From: Yeosuana sp043876835
GTDB lineage: Bacteria > Bacteroidota > Bacteroidia > Flavobacteriales > Flavobacteriaceae
DNA: 64,000 nucleotides
Direction: 5' to 3'
NCBI RefSeq assembly: GCF_043876835.1
Contig: NZ_JBAWJZ010000003.1
Coordinates: forward strand, 1-64,000
Shown here: positions 1-7,898 of the stretch, one piece after another
How the letters are laid out: each line of letters starts with the position of its first letter
Numbering within the stretch: position 1 is the first letter of the stretch
The notes under the pieces: model-generated
Databases searched by the model: none
What the model was told of the DNA's origin: nothing
What the model saw: the letters and a program-made list of their open reading frames with translations, nothing else
Made by a program: the position numbers and the translations under genes

Positions 1-93
1 TAAAACACCTAATATGGTATACAAATTAACAGCGTAAATCAATTTTTAACCTGTAGCCATATTTCAGGACTAGACATTTGAGAAAAACACAAA

Positions 94-705
94 TTGAACA
101 AAGAAATTAAAATATCACGTTCTGACTTAATTGCTAAATGTGACCAATACCTGAATGGAGAAATTGGAGAAAAAGATTTTGAAAATTATGCTTGGGAATT
201 AATAACAGAAGACCATTTTGACTGGGACGATGACGTAATATCAGACATTCTTTTTCAATGGGATAATCCACAAATCAATTTTCCGATTACAAAACAAAAT
301 GTCAAACTTTGGAAACACCAATTAAGAACTGACGAAAACCTATTAGCAGATTTTAATTTATGGAATGTGCATATTGACAGACAAAAAAAGGTTTGCGAAA
401 AATATGAATCTAAATGGAATCCGATTAACAAAAAACTAAAAGTTGGAATTAGTTCTGACCCTAATTCTGACCCAATTCACGGATTACGACATCCACAAGA
501 AAAAGGAACTACAGGCTGGTATATTTGGACAGGAGAATACTCGGAATCAGGTGATTTTTTCAAACCAATGTGTGCAGAACATTTGCTACAGATTCGACCT
601 GAATTAATAAAATATTTAGGACTTGACATTGGTTATCGATTTTTAATTGACAAAAACGGTTACGAAGATGTTTGGTTTGACGAAAAACTTAAAAATGTGG
701 AATAA
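94..705 (+). CDS. Imm33-like (DUF2185-type) C-terminal domain protein
   Basis: Predicted soluble protein of 203 residues with no signal peptide or membrane segment. The C-terminal 75 residues read like the DUF2185/Imm33 family: a GWYIWTGE stretch, then DFFKPMCAEHL, a KYLGLDIGYRF segment and a terminal GYEDVWFDE. That family includes immunity proteins of polymorphic-toxin loci. The N-terminal 110 residues are not recognised; they are acidic and tryptophan-rich. The start is TTG at 94, because no in-frame ATG precedes the conserved part. It is the first cassette in view and no partner toxin lies beside it. The immunity role is an inference from the family only. Confidence 0.6.
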   Translation: MNKEIKISRSDLIAKCDQYLNGEIGEKDFENYAWELITEDHFDWDDDVISDILFQWDNPQINFPITKQNVKLWKHQLRTDENLLADFNLWNVHIDRQKKVCEKYESKWNPINKKLKVGISSDPNSDPIHGLRHPQEKGTTGWYIWTGEYSESGDFFKPMCAEHLLQIRPELIKYLGLDIGYRFLIDKNGYEDVWFDEKLKNVE

Positions 706-714
706 AAAAACGGT

Positions 715-845
715 GTACAACACCGTATAACTAAAATTGCTAAATCGAGAAATATAGAATGTTTCTAAACACAAATATTAATAAATTTAATAAACGAAAA
801 ATTGGGTTAACTAAAACGCAACTTTAGTTATACAAACCGTTAGCT
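715..845 (+). repeat. attC-like site 1
   Basis: Imperfect palindrome between the Imm33-like gene and the nucleotidyltransferase gene. The left arm GTACAACACCGTATAAC pairs with the right arm GTTATACAAACCGTT, continuing inward through AAATTGC against GCAACTTT. The centre is AT-rich and lacks the TTCG-type hairpin seen in later sites. Confidence 0.65.
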
Positions 846-899
846 GCAAGTGAGACAACTCGCGAAAAGAAGATGCTAGTATAAAAATAGAAGACATAT

Positions 900-1709
900 A
901 TGACTTTAAAACCAATTTTTCCGACTGATTTACATAAAGACGTTGCAGAATTAGTAAGGGATCATTTTTTGAAAATTCCAAATGTGGACACCTTTTTGGT
1001 TGTAAATTCATGTGCAAGAGGTGTTGCTGTACCTGAAAGTGATTTAGATTTTGCAGTTCTTGTAAAACCGGATACAAAAGCAACTGAAATATTGGATATT
1101 GAAAACGATTGGCTTACCTATTCAGCTAATCAGCCTATTATAAATAAATATAAACAATCAAGTCAATTTGCTCATTTACATTTAGACATAATCGATGGAA
1201 ATTATAAACCAACAATTATTGAAATAGGTGAACCAGCAGACTATTTTGAATTAGAAATCGGAAATCAATTATGTTATTCAGCAATTATGGATAAAACTGG
1301 TTCATATTTCCTTGAACTACAAAATAAATGGTTGCCATATTACAATGAAGATCTTAGACTACAGCGTTTGGCAATGTTATTCAAGGCTAGAGAATACGAC
1401 TTAAACCATATTCCAATTTTCGTTCAACGTGGACTTTATTTTCAAGCTTTTGATATTTTATGTAAGGCTTTTCAAGAATACCTGCAAGTGCTTTTTATAG
1501 CAAATAAGACATATCCAATTGCTTACAATAAATGGATAAAAGAGCAGGTTGTAAATTTGCTTAAAAAACCTGATTTGTATCCTAAATTATCACCTATTCT
1601 ATCAATAAGCAATATAGAGAGTGATGAAATAATTGTAAAAACTAAATCACTCAGAGAATTATTGGAGGGTATAAAAATTGAAAATAATAATATAAACACC
1701 AGCAGCTAA
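900..1709 (+). CDS. Nucleotidyltransferase-domain protein
   Basis: 269-residue cytosolic protein. Residues 36-51 match the DNA polymerase beta-like nucleotidyltransferase signature. The usual GS is replaced by NS at 36-37, followed by ARG at 39-41 and SDLDF at 47-51. Asp48, Asp50 and a likely third acidic residue near 96 (in LHLDII) would bind metal. The C-terminal half is helical and could bind substrate, as in aminoglycoside or MNT-type transferases. No HEPN partner is adjacent, so it cannot be assigned as an antitoxin or as a resistance enzyme. Its TAA stop (1707-1709) lies inside the opening box of the following attC-like site. Confidence 0.65.
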   Translation: MTLKPIFPTDLHKDVAELVRDHFLKIPNVDTFLVVNSCARGVAVPESDLDFAVLVKPDTKATEILDIENDWLTYSANQPIINKYKQSSQFAHLHLDIIDGNYKPTIIEIGEPADYFELEIGNQLCYSAIMDKTGSYFLELQNKWLPYYNEDLRLQRLAMLFKAREYDLNHIPIFVQRGLYFQAFDILCKAFQEYLQVLFIANKTYPIAYNKWIKEQVVNLLKKPDLYPKLSPILSISNIESDEIIVKTKSLRELLEGIKIENNNINTSS

Positions 1710-1834
1710 CACGCGGTCATAAAATATTGGGGTTTAAGTGGTTTGTCAAGCGCAGTGCTCGCTGGCAAGTTCTTATCGATTGAAAAGTTCGCAGCTCCTA
1801 ACTCCCCAACATTTCATACCGCGAAACGTTGCGG
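1704..1834 (+). repeat. attC-like site 2
   Basis: Opens with AGCTAAC (1704) and closes with GTTGCGG (1828). The outer arms pair through ACGCGGTCATAAAATATTGGGG and its counterpart ending in ACATTTCATACCGCG. The centre differs from other sites and holds an AGCGCAGTGCTCGCT palindrome near 1749. The stop codon of the preceding gene sits in the opening box. Confidence 0.65.
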
Positions 1835-1910
1835 TCATTGTGAAAGACGACACAGCAAACTAAAACAACTAACAAATGACAGAGTATAAACAAAAAAAGA
1901 AAGGTAAAAT

Positions 1911-2486
1911 ATGAGAAAAGTAATTTCATTTATGCACATAACTCTTGACGGTTTTGTTTCAGGACCAAATGGAGAACTTAATTGGGCAAAAGTTGACCAA
2001 GAACTATTTGGCTATGTTGGAAATCGAATTAAAAATGGTGACACAGCTCTTTATGGGCGAACAACTTACCAAATGATGGAAAGTTATTGGCCAACCGCAG
2101 GTGACAAACCAAATGCAACCAAACACGACATTGAACATTCAAAATGGTATAATAACGTTCACAAAGTGGTTTTGTCAAAAACCCTACAAGGCATAGACAA
2201 GCCAAACACGACAATCATAAGTGAAAACATTGTTGAACAAATAAATGAAATCAAAAAACAGAAAGGTGAAGACATTTTACTTTTTGGTAGTCCGACAGCA
2301 ACTCATTCGCTTATTCAACAAAATTTAATAGACGGCTTTTGGTTGTTTGTAAACCCTATCATTCTTGGACAGGGTGTTTCATTATACAAAGACATTAATG
2401 ACAAAATGAACTTAAAGCTTTTGCCAACTACTCGACAATTTAGCAATGGCGTAACCGAACTAAATTATGAAGTGGAAAGACAATAA
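1911..2486 (+). CDS. RibD-C/dihydrofolate reductase-family protein
   Basis: 191 residues of the RibD C-terminal (DHFR-like, NADPH-binding) fold. The N-terminus MRKVISFMHITLDGF, the GDTALYGRTTYQMM stretch and a C-terminal LLFGSPTATHSL to NPIILGQGVSLY segment are typical. The family reduces pterin- or deaminopyrimidine-like substrates, but isolated members like this one are mostly of unknown substrate. ATG at 1911 follows an AAGAAAGG stretch that could act as a ribosome-binding site. It is followed after 3 bp by a second, divergent member of the same family, so the two are probably translated together. Confidence 0.8.
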   Translation: MRKVISFMHITLDGFVSGPNGELNWAKVDQELFGYVGNRIKNGDTALYGRTTYQMMESYWPTAGDKPNATKHDIEHSKWYNNVHKVVLSKTLQGIDKPNTTIISENIVEQINEIKKQKGEDILLFGSPTATHSLIQQNLIDGFWLFVNPIILGQGVSLYKDINDKMNLKLLPTTRQFSNGVTELNYEVERQ

Positions 2487-2489
2487 AAA

Positions 2490-3041
2490 ATGAGAAGGAT
2501 AATAGCGGCACTCAATATGACAATTGACGGCATTTCCGACCATACAGCAGGTATTCCAGATGAAGAAATACATCAGCATTATACAGAGATGTTAGGAAAA
2601 GGTGACGCAATTCTATACGGCAGAACAACTTATCAGCTTATGGAATTTTGGCGTACATTTTTAGAAAATCCCTCTGAACAAAAATCAATGAACGACTTTG
2701 CCATGGCTATTGACAAAATTCCAAAAATTGTTTTCTCTCATACGCTTAAAAATGTAGATTGGGAAAGTGCAACCATAGCAAAACGAGACTTAAAAGATGA
2801 AGTTTTAGAACTCAAGCAACAATCAGGTAAAGATATTTTTGTTGGTAGTCGCAGTTTAATTATACAATTAATGAAACTTAACCTGATTGATGAATTCCAA
2901 CTTTGCATATATCCAATGGTGGAAGGAAACGGTTTGTCATTATTTGAAGACATAAATGACAGGATTATTTTTAAACTCGCTAAGACTAAAACCTTTAATG
3001 GCGGAGCTGTAATTCTGTATTATCAACCAAAAAAAGAATGA
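2490..3041 (+). CDS. RibD-C/dihydrofolate reductase-family protein, second copy
   Basis: 183-residue paralogue of the preceding gene, with the same GDAILYGRTTYQLM block and a C-terminal YPMVEGNGLSLFEDI segment. Overall similarity to the first copy is low apart from these landmarks, so this is not a recent duplication. Only AAA separates its ATG from the upstream stop. A reductase pair could form a heterodimer, but nothing in the sequence proves it. Confidence 0.8.
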   Translation: MRRIIAALNMTIDGISDHTAGIPDEEIHQHYTEMLGKGDAILYGRTTYQLMEFWRTFLENPSEQKSMNDFAMAIDKIPKIVFSHTLKNVDWESATIAKRDLKDEVLELKQQSGKDIFVGSRSLIIQLMKLNLIDEFQLCIYPMVEGNGLSLFEDINDRIIFKLAKTKTFNGGAVILYYQPKKE

Positions 3042-3089
3042 CAAAAAAAAACAACCAACGATACGATAAGTAACAAACAGGCAGAAAAA

Positions 3090-3977
3090 ATGAAACAAAT
3101 AATTTTAGTTTTCGGGTTGACACTTTTTACTTTGACATCGTGCAACGAAAACAAAACAGAAACTAAAAAAATGGGAGTAGCTACGACAGACGAATTAACT
3201 TTTGACAGCGTATATTCCGAAGTGAACGGACTGAAAATGTATTACGAAATTTACGGACAAGGCAAACCACTTGTTCTCATTCACGGTGGTGGTTCTACTA
3301 TTCAGTCAAACTTTGAAAAAGTCATTCCATTATTCGAAAAAAACAGGAAAGTAATTGCGGTTGAGCTACAAGCACACGGACGGACAAACGACAGAAACGT
3401 AGACTTGTCTTTTGAGCAAGATGCGGACGATATTGCAACACTTCTCAAAAACCTTAACATTAACAAAGCAGATTTTTTCGGTTTCAGCAATGGTGGAACA
3501 ACGGCTTTGCAAATAGCCATTCGACACCCCAAAATAGTTAACAAAATTGTTTTGGGTTCTGCACTTGCCAAACGAAATGGAGTCCCCGAATGGTTTTGGG
3601 GTATTATGGAACAAGCGAAATTGGAAAATATGCCTGAACAACTGAAAACGGCATACAAAAAGGTTACACCTGACACAAGTGGTCTGCAAGTAATGCACGA
3701 CAGAGATGCTAAACGAATGGTAAATTTCAAAGACATTCCAGACGAGCAGATAAAATCTATTAAAGCACCAACTTTAATCATAATTGGCAACAAAGACGTT
3801 ATTACACCAGAACACGCCATCGAATTGCACAGACAAATTACGAACTCTGAATTAGCAATAATTCCGGGTGGACACGGAGAATATATTGGAGAAATAACCA
3901 CAATAAAACCTGACTTTAAAGAACGTGAACTTGTCGTCCCAATGATTGAAAAGTTCCTTGACAAAAAAGAAGAATAA
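3090..3977 (+). CDS. Alpha/beta hydrolase lipoprotein
   Basis: 295 residues. An N-terminal signal with lipobox LTSC (Cys18) predicts a lipid-anchored periplasmic or outer-membrane enzyme. The hydrolase core shows an HGGG oxyanion region near 65-68, nucleophile elbow GFSNGG (Ser133), acid Asp237 in GNKD and His263 in GGHGEY. The full triad is present, so it is probably active as an esterase or related hydrolase; the substrate is unknown. It is the third gene of a three-gene cassette shared with the two reductases. Confidence 0.8.
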   Translation: MKQIILVFGLTLFTLTSCNENKTETKKMGVATTDELTFDSVYSEVNGLKMYYEIYGQGKPLVLIHGGGSTIQSNFEKVIPLFEKNRKVIAVELQAHGRTNDRNVDLSFEQDADDIATLLKNLNINKADFFGFSNGGTTALQIAIRHPKIVNKIVLGSALAKRNGVPEWFWGIMEQAKLENMPEQLKTAYKKVTPDTSGLQVMHDRDAKRMVNFKDIPDEQIKSIKAPTLIIIGNKDVITPEHAIELHRQITNSELAIIPGGHGEYIGEITTIKPDFKERELVVPMIEKFLDKKEE

Positions 3978-3989
3978 AAAACAACGAAC

Positions 3990-4058
3990 CGCCAACAATG
4001 TGTATAGTGCATAGCTACCCTGCGGGATAGCTACGACACCATACACGAACCGTTAGCA
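3990..4058 (+). repeat. attC-like site 3 (short form)
   Basis: Only about 69 bp, against 131-134 bp for its neighbours. It opens with CGCCAAC (3990) and closes with GTTAGCA (4052). The arms TGTGTATAGTG and the CACCATACACG counterpart pair, and the centre is a hairpin ATAGCTACCC-TGC-GGGATAGCTA. The pairing of cassette ends still holds: ACCGCCAAC here matches GTTGCGGT at 1828 with one extra base. Confidence 0.6.
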
Positions 4059-4075
4059 AATATTAGAAAACTACA

Positions 4076-4537
4076 ATGAATTTCACTCCATTCGAAAATA
4101 CAGAACTATTAAGTAATTTAAAAAAGGAAGAAATAGTGGAAATAATTAATAATAACATTGAATTTTCACCTAAATTAGGTTTGACTTTCAAAAAGAACAC
4201 AAACAAACATTACGAAGGAATTATAATAGAGGATATATTTAAAATTCGAAGAATTCTAAAAAGCGGAAAAAATTCATTTATACCGATTGTTTATGGAAAA
4301 ATTTCTGAATTTGAAAAAGGGACGCTTATAAAAATGAAATTAAGACTCCATCCAACAATCACGTTATTTTTAATTGGTTTTACAGCTTTTTCTGGAAGTT
4401 TACTCTTTTTTGGAACATTAAATTGGCATAATTTATTAATGTTTATCTTACCTTATTTTATGTGTACTGTTTTCTTTAATTACGAGTCGAATATTATTAA
4501 AACTGACCTAAAAATAATGTTGAAATCAAAAAAATAA
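4076..4537 (+). CDS. Hypothetical membrane protein
   Basis: 153 residues. A charged N-terminal half of about 95 residues includes KIRRILKSGKNSFIPIVYG. Two closely spaced hydrophobic segments follow at about 97-117 and 122-140, then a basic tail. The layout suggests a membrane-anchored cytoplasmic domain. Not recognised as a named family. ATG at 4076 is 18 bp past the end of the upstream attC-like site, leaving no room for a private promoter. Confidence 0.6.
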   Translation: MNFTPFENTELLSNLKKEEIVEIINNNIEFSPKLGLTFKKNTNKHYEGIIIEDIFKIRRILKSGKNSFIPIVYGKISEFEKGTLIKMKLRLHPTITLFLIGFTAFSGSLLFFGTLNWHNLLMFILPYFMCTVFFNYESNIIKTDLKIMLKSKK

Positions 4538-4541
4538 CATT

Positions 4542-4675
4542 TGCTAACACCGTATAAAAATAATGCATAAGTTTAATCCTAAATCAAAAGGTTAGTGCGT
4601 ATTTGGTCACTCTGATTTTCCTTCGGAAAATCCTCGCACACAAAACCGCACTATTCTTATACAATCACGTTAGCC
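4542..4675 (+). repeat. attC-like site 4
   Basis: Opens with TGCTAAC (4542) and closes with GTTAGCC (4669). The outer arms pair ACCGTATAAAAATAATGC with GCACTATTCTTATACAATCACG. The centre contains the hairpin GATTTTCC-TTC-GGAAAATC at 4613-4631, shared with sites 5, 6, 8 and 9. Confidence 0.7.
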
Positions 4676-4699
4676 ACAAGCTGGAAAATCCGTTTGACA

Positions 4700-4954
4700 A
4701 TGAAAAATAATGAAATATTAAGAGAGCAGATTCTAGAAATAGTAAAAAATCAACTTGAAAATAATGATCCTCCTGAAACAAAAATCACATATAACAAATT
4801 GACAAAGGATGGATACAATGACTTTCAATCCCGACAGATGATAGGACAATGTGTGGCTATAGAATTGTTTGAAATTATTAAAATGGGTAAACCATTTGAT
4901 AATGATAGATACATAAAAAATTTAAAAAAACTCCCAAAAGAGCCATTTGAATAA
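4700..4954 (+). CDS. Small conserved hypothetical protein
   Basis: 84 residues from ATG 4700; a TTG two codons earlier is a weaker start. Landmarks are NDPPETK near residue 22, a GYNDFQSRQMIGQCV helix and a terminal LPKEPFE. I recall similar small proteins in many bacteria but know no function. It has no signal peptide or membrane segment. It shares a cassette with the next gene, which starts 4 bp after this stop. Confidence 0.6.
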   Translation: MKNNEILREQILEIVKNQLENNDPPETKITYNKLTKDGYNDFQSRQMIGQCVAIELFEIIKMGKPFDNDRYIKNLKKLPKEPFE

Positions 4955-4958
4955 AATC

Positions 4959-5234
4959 ATGAAAATAGAATTAACAAAAGAGGAATATAAAACTCTACTT
5001 ACTATAGTATATTGTGGAGAATGGATGCTAAACAGCCATAAAATAAAAGATGATAGTATATCAAAAAGGACTGAGGGTTTAGAGCAAAATATATTTTCCT
5101 TTGCCAAGGATGCTGGTTTAGAAAAATGGATAGAATTCGATACAGAAATGGAAAAATATTTTCCTTCTGCCGCCATGGAAGATGAATTACACAAATTTAT
5201 TGACCTATATAATTTGAGACAAAAGAAAATATGA
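4959..5234 (+). CDS. Small hypothetical protein
   Basis: 91 residues from ATG 4959; a TTG at 4947 would overlap the upstream gene. The protein is predicted helical and acidic, beginning MKIELTKEEYKTLL and containing one WIEFDTEMEKYF stretch. Not recognised. The 4-bp spacing from the previous gene and the shared cassette suggest translational coupling and perhaps a joint role. Confidence 0.55.
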   Translation: MKIELTKEEYKTLLTIVYCGEWMLNSHKIKDDSISKRTEGLEQNIFSFAKDAGLEKWIEFDTEMEKYFPSAAMEDELHKFIDLYNLRQKKI

Positions 5235-5243
5235 AAAGCCAGT

Positions 5244-5377
5244 GCCTAACACCGTATAAAAATAATGCGTAAGTTTATTCTTTAATCAAAAGGAAAGTGA
5301 GTATTTGGTCACTCTGATTTTCCTGCGGAAAATCCTCGGACACAAAACCGCGCTATTCTTATACAATCACGTTGTAG
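5244..5377 (+). repeat. attC-like site 5
   Basis: Opens with GCCTAAC (5244), a perfect RYYYAAC, and ends with GTTGTAG (5371). The body is nearly identical to site 4, including the GATTTTCC-TGC-GGAAAATC hairpin and the ACTCTGATTT lead-in. The closing bases belong to the next cassette and differ from site 4, as expected of integron junctions. Confidence 0.7.
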
Positions 5378-5389
5378 CACATTTGAGAA

Positions 5390-5833
5390 ATGAAAATTCT
5401 AACCTACATATCATCATTACTACTCGGCGGATTTTTATACCTTTTATTTGCAGCTTATATGACTGGTTCAGCAGGATTGATTTCAGCTAATCCGTTAATA
5501 AGCGTTGGCTTTGCGATATTGATTTTTGGATTTTTAAGTTGGTTCCATTTTTACAAACCAAGACTTGGAGCCTTACTATTGACTTTGGCTTTTTTTGGAA
5601 TGTATTTGACTTGGCCTGTTTATCTGCTTTTAGAATATTTTAGTGAATCTGACTTAAAACCTGCACCGATTGAGATTTTACCTCCAATTTTATTAGGAAT
5701 TATGACCATATATCTGGTTTGGAAAAGTAAAAATGCAAAATTGAATAAATGGACTAAACTGACATTAGCTGTTCCTCCAGCATTATTCGGACTTTATGTA
5801 GGCGGATATATGGTAATTAAAATGTTTGGATAA
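5390..5833 (+). CDS. Hypothetical polytopic membrane protein
   Basis: 147 residues with four hydrophobic stretches, at about 5-27, 36-53, 60-80 and 100-113, plus a fifth possible segment near the C-terminus at 125-144. Short loops contain few charged residues. No family or catalytic motif is recognised. ATG 5390 lies 13 bp past the attC-like site. It shares its cassette with the broken gene that follows. Confidence 0.6.
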   Translation: MKILTYISSLLLGGFLYLLFAAYMTGSAGLISANPLISVGFAILIFGFLSWFHFYKPRLGALLLTLAFFGMYLTWPVYLLLEYFSESDLKPAPIEILPPILLGIMTIYLVWKSKNAKLNKWTKLTLAVPPALFGLYVGGYMVIKMFG

Positions 5834-5877
5834 AAAATTGTACCACAATAACGATGTAGAATATTGAGAAATAAGTG

Positions 5878-6126
5878 ATGAATAAAAGAAATTTTAAAAT
5901 TGTAAGACTATAAATAATTAGCCTATTCTGCCTTGTCTTTTATTTCATATTAGAGAATTCTAACGTCATACCTAAACTAATTCAAATTTCTGAAAAAGGT
6001 CGTTATGGCGGATTTCCGACATTTTTCCTAACAGGATTATTCAAATACGGATTATTAGTATACGGAATAAGTAATATTATAATTATGAGCTTTCTGCTAA
6101 TCAGAGAAAGAACAAAAAAAACTTGA
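5878..6126 (+). pseudogene. Small membrane-protein gene with an internal stop
   Basis: Reading from ATG 5878 gives an 82-codon frame interrupted only by TAA at 5911-5913 (codon 12). The rest, about 70 codons to TGA at 6124, encodes two hydrophobic segments (starting IISLFCLVFYFI, and later GLLVYGISNIIIM) and a basic tail. No other in-frame ATG precedes the conserved part, so this is most simply a nonsense-mutated membrane-protein gene. A functional short protein from a non-standard start near 5914, or a sequencing error at codon 12, cannot be excluded. Confidence 0.5.
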
Positions 6127-6141
6127 ATAAATAAAAACGTG

Positions 6142-6275
6142 CTACAACACCGTGTAAAAAACATTGCTTATTTTAGTTAAACTAAAGGTCGTTGCTTTGT
6201 TTGCTAGCTACTGATTTTCCTTCGGAAAATCCTCGCACTCAAACACGCAACTTTCCTTATACATAAACGTTGGCA
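6142..6275 (+). repeat. attC-like site 6
   Basis: Opens with CTACAAC (6142) and closes with GTTGGCA (6269). The arm ACCGTGTAAAAAACATTGC pairs with GCAACTTTCCTTATACATAAACG. The central hairpin GATTTTCC-TTC-GGAAAATC lies at 6213-6231. Confidence 0.7.
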
Positions 6276-6290
6276 AACATTAGATAAAAA

Positions 6291-6965
6291 ATGAACAAAA
6301 AGAAACTAACCCTTTTATTTACTTTATTTCTTCTAACTCTAAAGTTGTTTTCTCAAGATATTAGTTCTGGAAAATTCAGAATAGGATTGAATTTCGGAGC
6401 AAATCTCTTCGATTTAAATAAAGATGATGTTTTTGACAGGTATAAAGGTAAGGCTGGCTATACATTTGGACTTTCTCTTGAATACAAATTGAGTGAATTT
6501 TTATCTCTGACTTCAGATGTCAATTATGATAAAAAAGTGATGGAAATGGAAGATGACCTGTATCGAGATGTGAATGGAAATATGACTTTGACCACTATTA
6601 AAGACAAAATTAAATTCGCTTACATAAATATTACTCTAGAATTAAGATATTATTTCAAGAATAAAGCATTTATTAATATTGGTGGTTTTTACAACCTATC
6701 TTTAAATATTAAAAATGAAACTGTAATTAAAGATACAGGTGAAAGTGTAACTTTTTGGGAGTACGACAAGGTTATTAAAAATTATGATTTCGGACTGTCT
6801 GTTGGTATCGGATATAGATTTAGTTTAGACAATAAAAACCATTTTTTAATAAAAATTAAAGACGAACTAGGTTTAGCTAATATTGCGGATTATCCGAACA
6901 GTTCGCTGACTGACTTAAAAACGAATACTTTAAAATTGATTTTGAATTGGGAATTACCTTTATAA
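6291..6965 (+). CDS. Outer-membrane beta-barrel protein (PorT-like)
   Basis: 224 residues. It has a basic N-terminus, a hydrophobic signal core and a probable cleavage after LFSQ near residue 22. The mature part has alternating-hydrophobicity strands such as GKFRIGLNFGANLF, YTFGLSLEYKL, NITLELRYYF and GLSVGIGYRF, and ends in a strand with aromatic or hydrophobic residues. This fits the small OmpW/PorT-type barrels common in Bacteroidota. A specific function is not visible. ATG is 16 bp past the upstream site. Confidence 0.65.
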   Translation: MNKKKLTLLFTLFLLTLKLFSQDISSGKFRIGLNFGANLFDLNKDDVFDRYKGKAGYTFGLSLEYKLSEFLSLTSDVNYDKKVMEMEDDLYRDVNGNMTLTTIKDKIKFAYINITLELRYYFKNKAFINIGGFYNLSLNIKNETVIKDTGESVTFWEYDKVIKNYDFGLSVGIGYRFSLDNKNHFLIKIKDELGLANIADYPNSSLTDLKTNTLKLILNWELPL

Positions 6966-6974
6966 AATAACGTT

Positions 6975-7107
6975 TGCCAACACCGTGTAAAAATAATTGC
7001 TTGGTTCCTGCCCACTCGGAAAATCCTGCGGATTTTCCTTTGGTTCGTTCCATTTTTAGTAAGTCAGTTACTTGAACACGCAACTATCCTTACACAAACC
7101 GTTGCCA
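6975..7107 (+). repeat. attC-like site 7 (hairpin inverted)
   Basis: Opens with TGCCAAC (6975) and closes with GTTGCCA (7101). The outer arms match the other sites, but the central hairpin is in the opposite orientation: GGAAAATCC-TGC-GGATTTTCC at 7018-7038, instead of GATTTTCC first. Confidence 0.65.
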
Positions 7108-7118
7108 GTAATGCAAAA

Positions 7119-7730
7119 ATGAATAAATCGATAATCTTCATATTAATTATTTTGACCTTTGGTTGTGGAACCCGAAATCTAAATCAGAATCGGATTTACA
7201 TTCAAGACGACAAACGTTATGGGGAACTTGAAAATGGAATACCTGAAAATGACACTTTAATAAAACTGAAAAATAAAAAAGGAACTATTATCGGAATTGG
7301 GAAAATGGCTGTTTCTGATAATAATGTTAGTGATTTAAAATTCAATTTGTGGAAAGAATTTGACTCGGACGGAATTTTATCGGCAGAAGGAAATTATAAA
7401 ATAAGTTCTTTTATCGACTGTGGAATGGGTGGAGCATTCAGAGCTTTCTATTATTACCGAATTGGAAAATGGAAATACTTTAAGAAAAACGGAGAATTGG
7501 ATTTTATACTCGATTTTGTTCCTAAAGAACATTTCGTAGATACGAGATGCGAAGGTGGAGACAAAATGATTTTCGGAATTGTAGAAACTATTCCATTAGA
7601 ATATTGGGACAGAGCTACCGCAAATAAAATATATGAATTACAAAAAATTTCGTTTTCTGATTCATACGCTATTACAACTATGATTCCGCTAAACGGGAAA
7701 ATATATTACGAGACAGAAAATGATTTTTAA
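7119..7730 (+). CDS. Hypothetical lipoprotein
   Basis: 203 residues with a lipoprotein signal; FGCG near residues 15-18 makes Cys17 the likely anchor. The mature part has a GKWKYFKKNGELDF stretch that resembles one repeat of the MORN/YwqK-like antitoxin-type proteins, but only a single clear unit is visible. No catalytic motif is seen. Likely periplasmic, attached to the outer membrane. ATG at 7119 is 12 bp past the attC-like site. Confidence 0.6.
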   Translation: MNKSIIFILIILTFGCGTRNLNQNRIYIQDDKRYGELENGIPENDTLIKLKNKKGTIIGIGKMAVSDNNVSDLKFNLWKEFDSDGILSAEGNYKISSFIDCGMGGAFRAFYYYRIGKWKYFKKNGELDFILDFVPKEHFVDTRCEGGDKMIFGIVETIPLEYWDRATANKIYELQKISFSDSYAITTMIPLNGKIYYETENDF

Positions 7731-7744
7731 AACAAAAGCACTAC

Positions 7745-7876
7745 TGGCAACACAGTATATAAAAAATTGCTAGTTTTAGCTAAACCAAAGTTAGTTACTT
7801 GTTTGCTAGCTTCTGATTTTCCTTCGGAAAATCCTCGCACACAAACACGCAACTTTCCATATACCAAACGTTAGGC
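7745..7876 (+). repeat. attC-like site 8
   Basis: Opens with TGGCAAC (7745) and closes with GTTAGGC (7870), a perfect GTTRRRY. The arm CAGTATATAAAAAATTGC pairs with GCAACTTTCCATATACCAAACG. The GATTTTCC-TTC-GGAAAATC hairpin is at 7815-7833. Confidence 0.7.
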
Positions 7877-7898
7877 ATTATTAAAAAACTCCTGTGAC

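Noticed and set aside
3302..4012. Long frame on the - strand opposite the alpha/beta hydrolase gene
   Set aside because: It is antisense to a gene with a complete catalytic triad, and its translation has no recognisable features.
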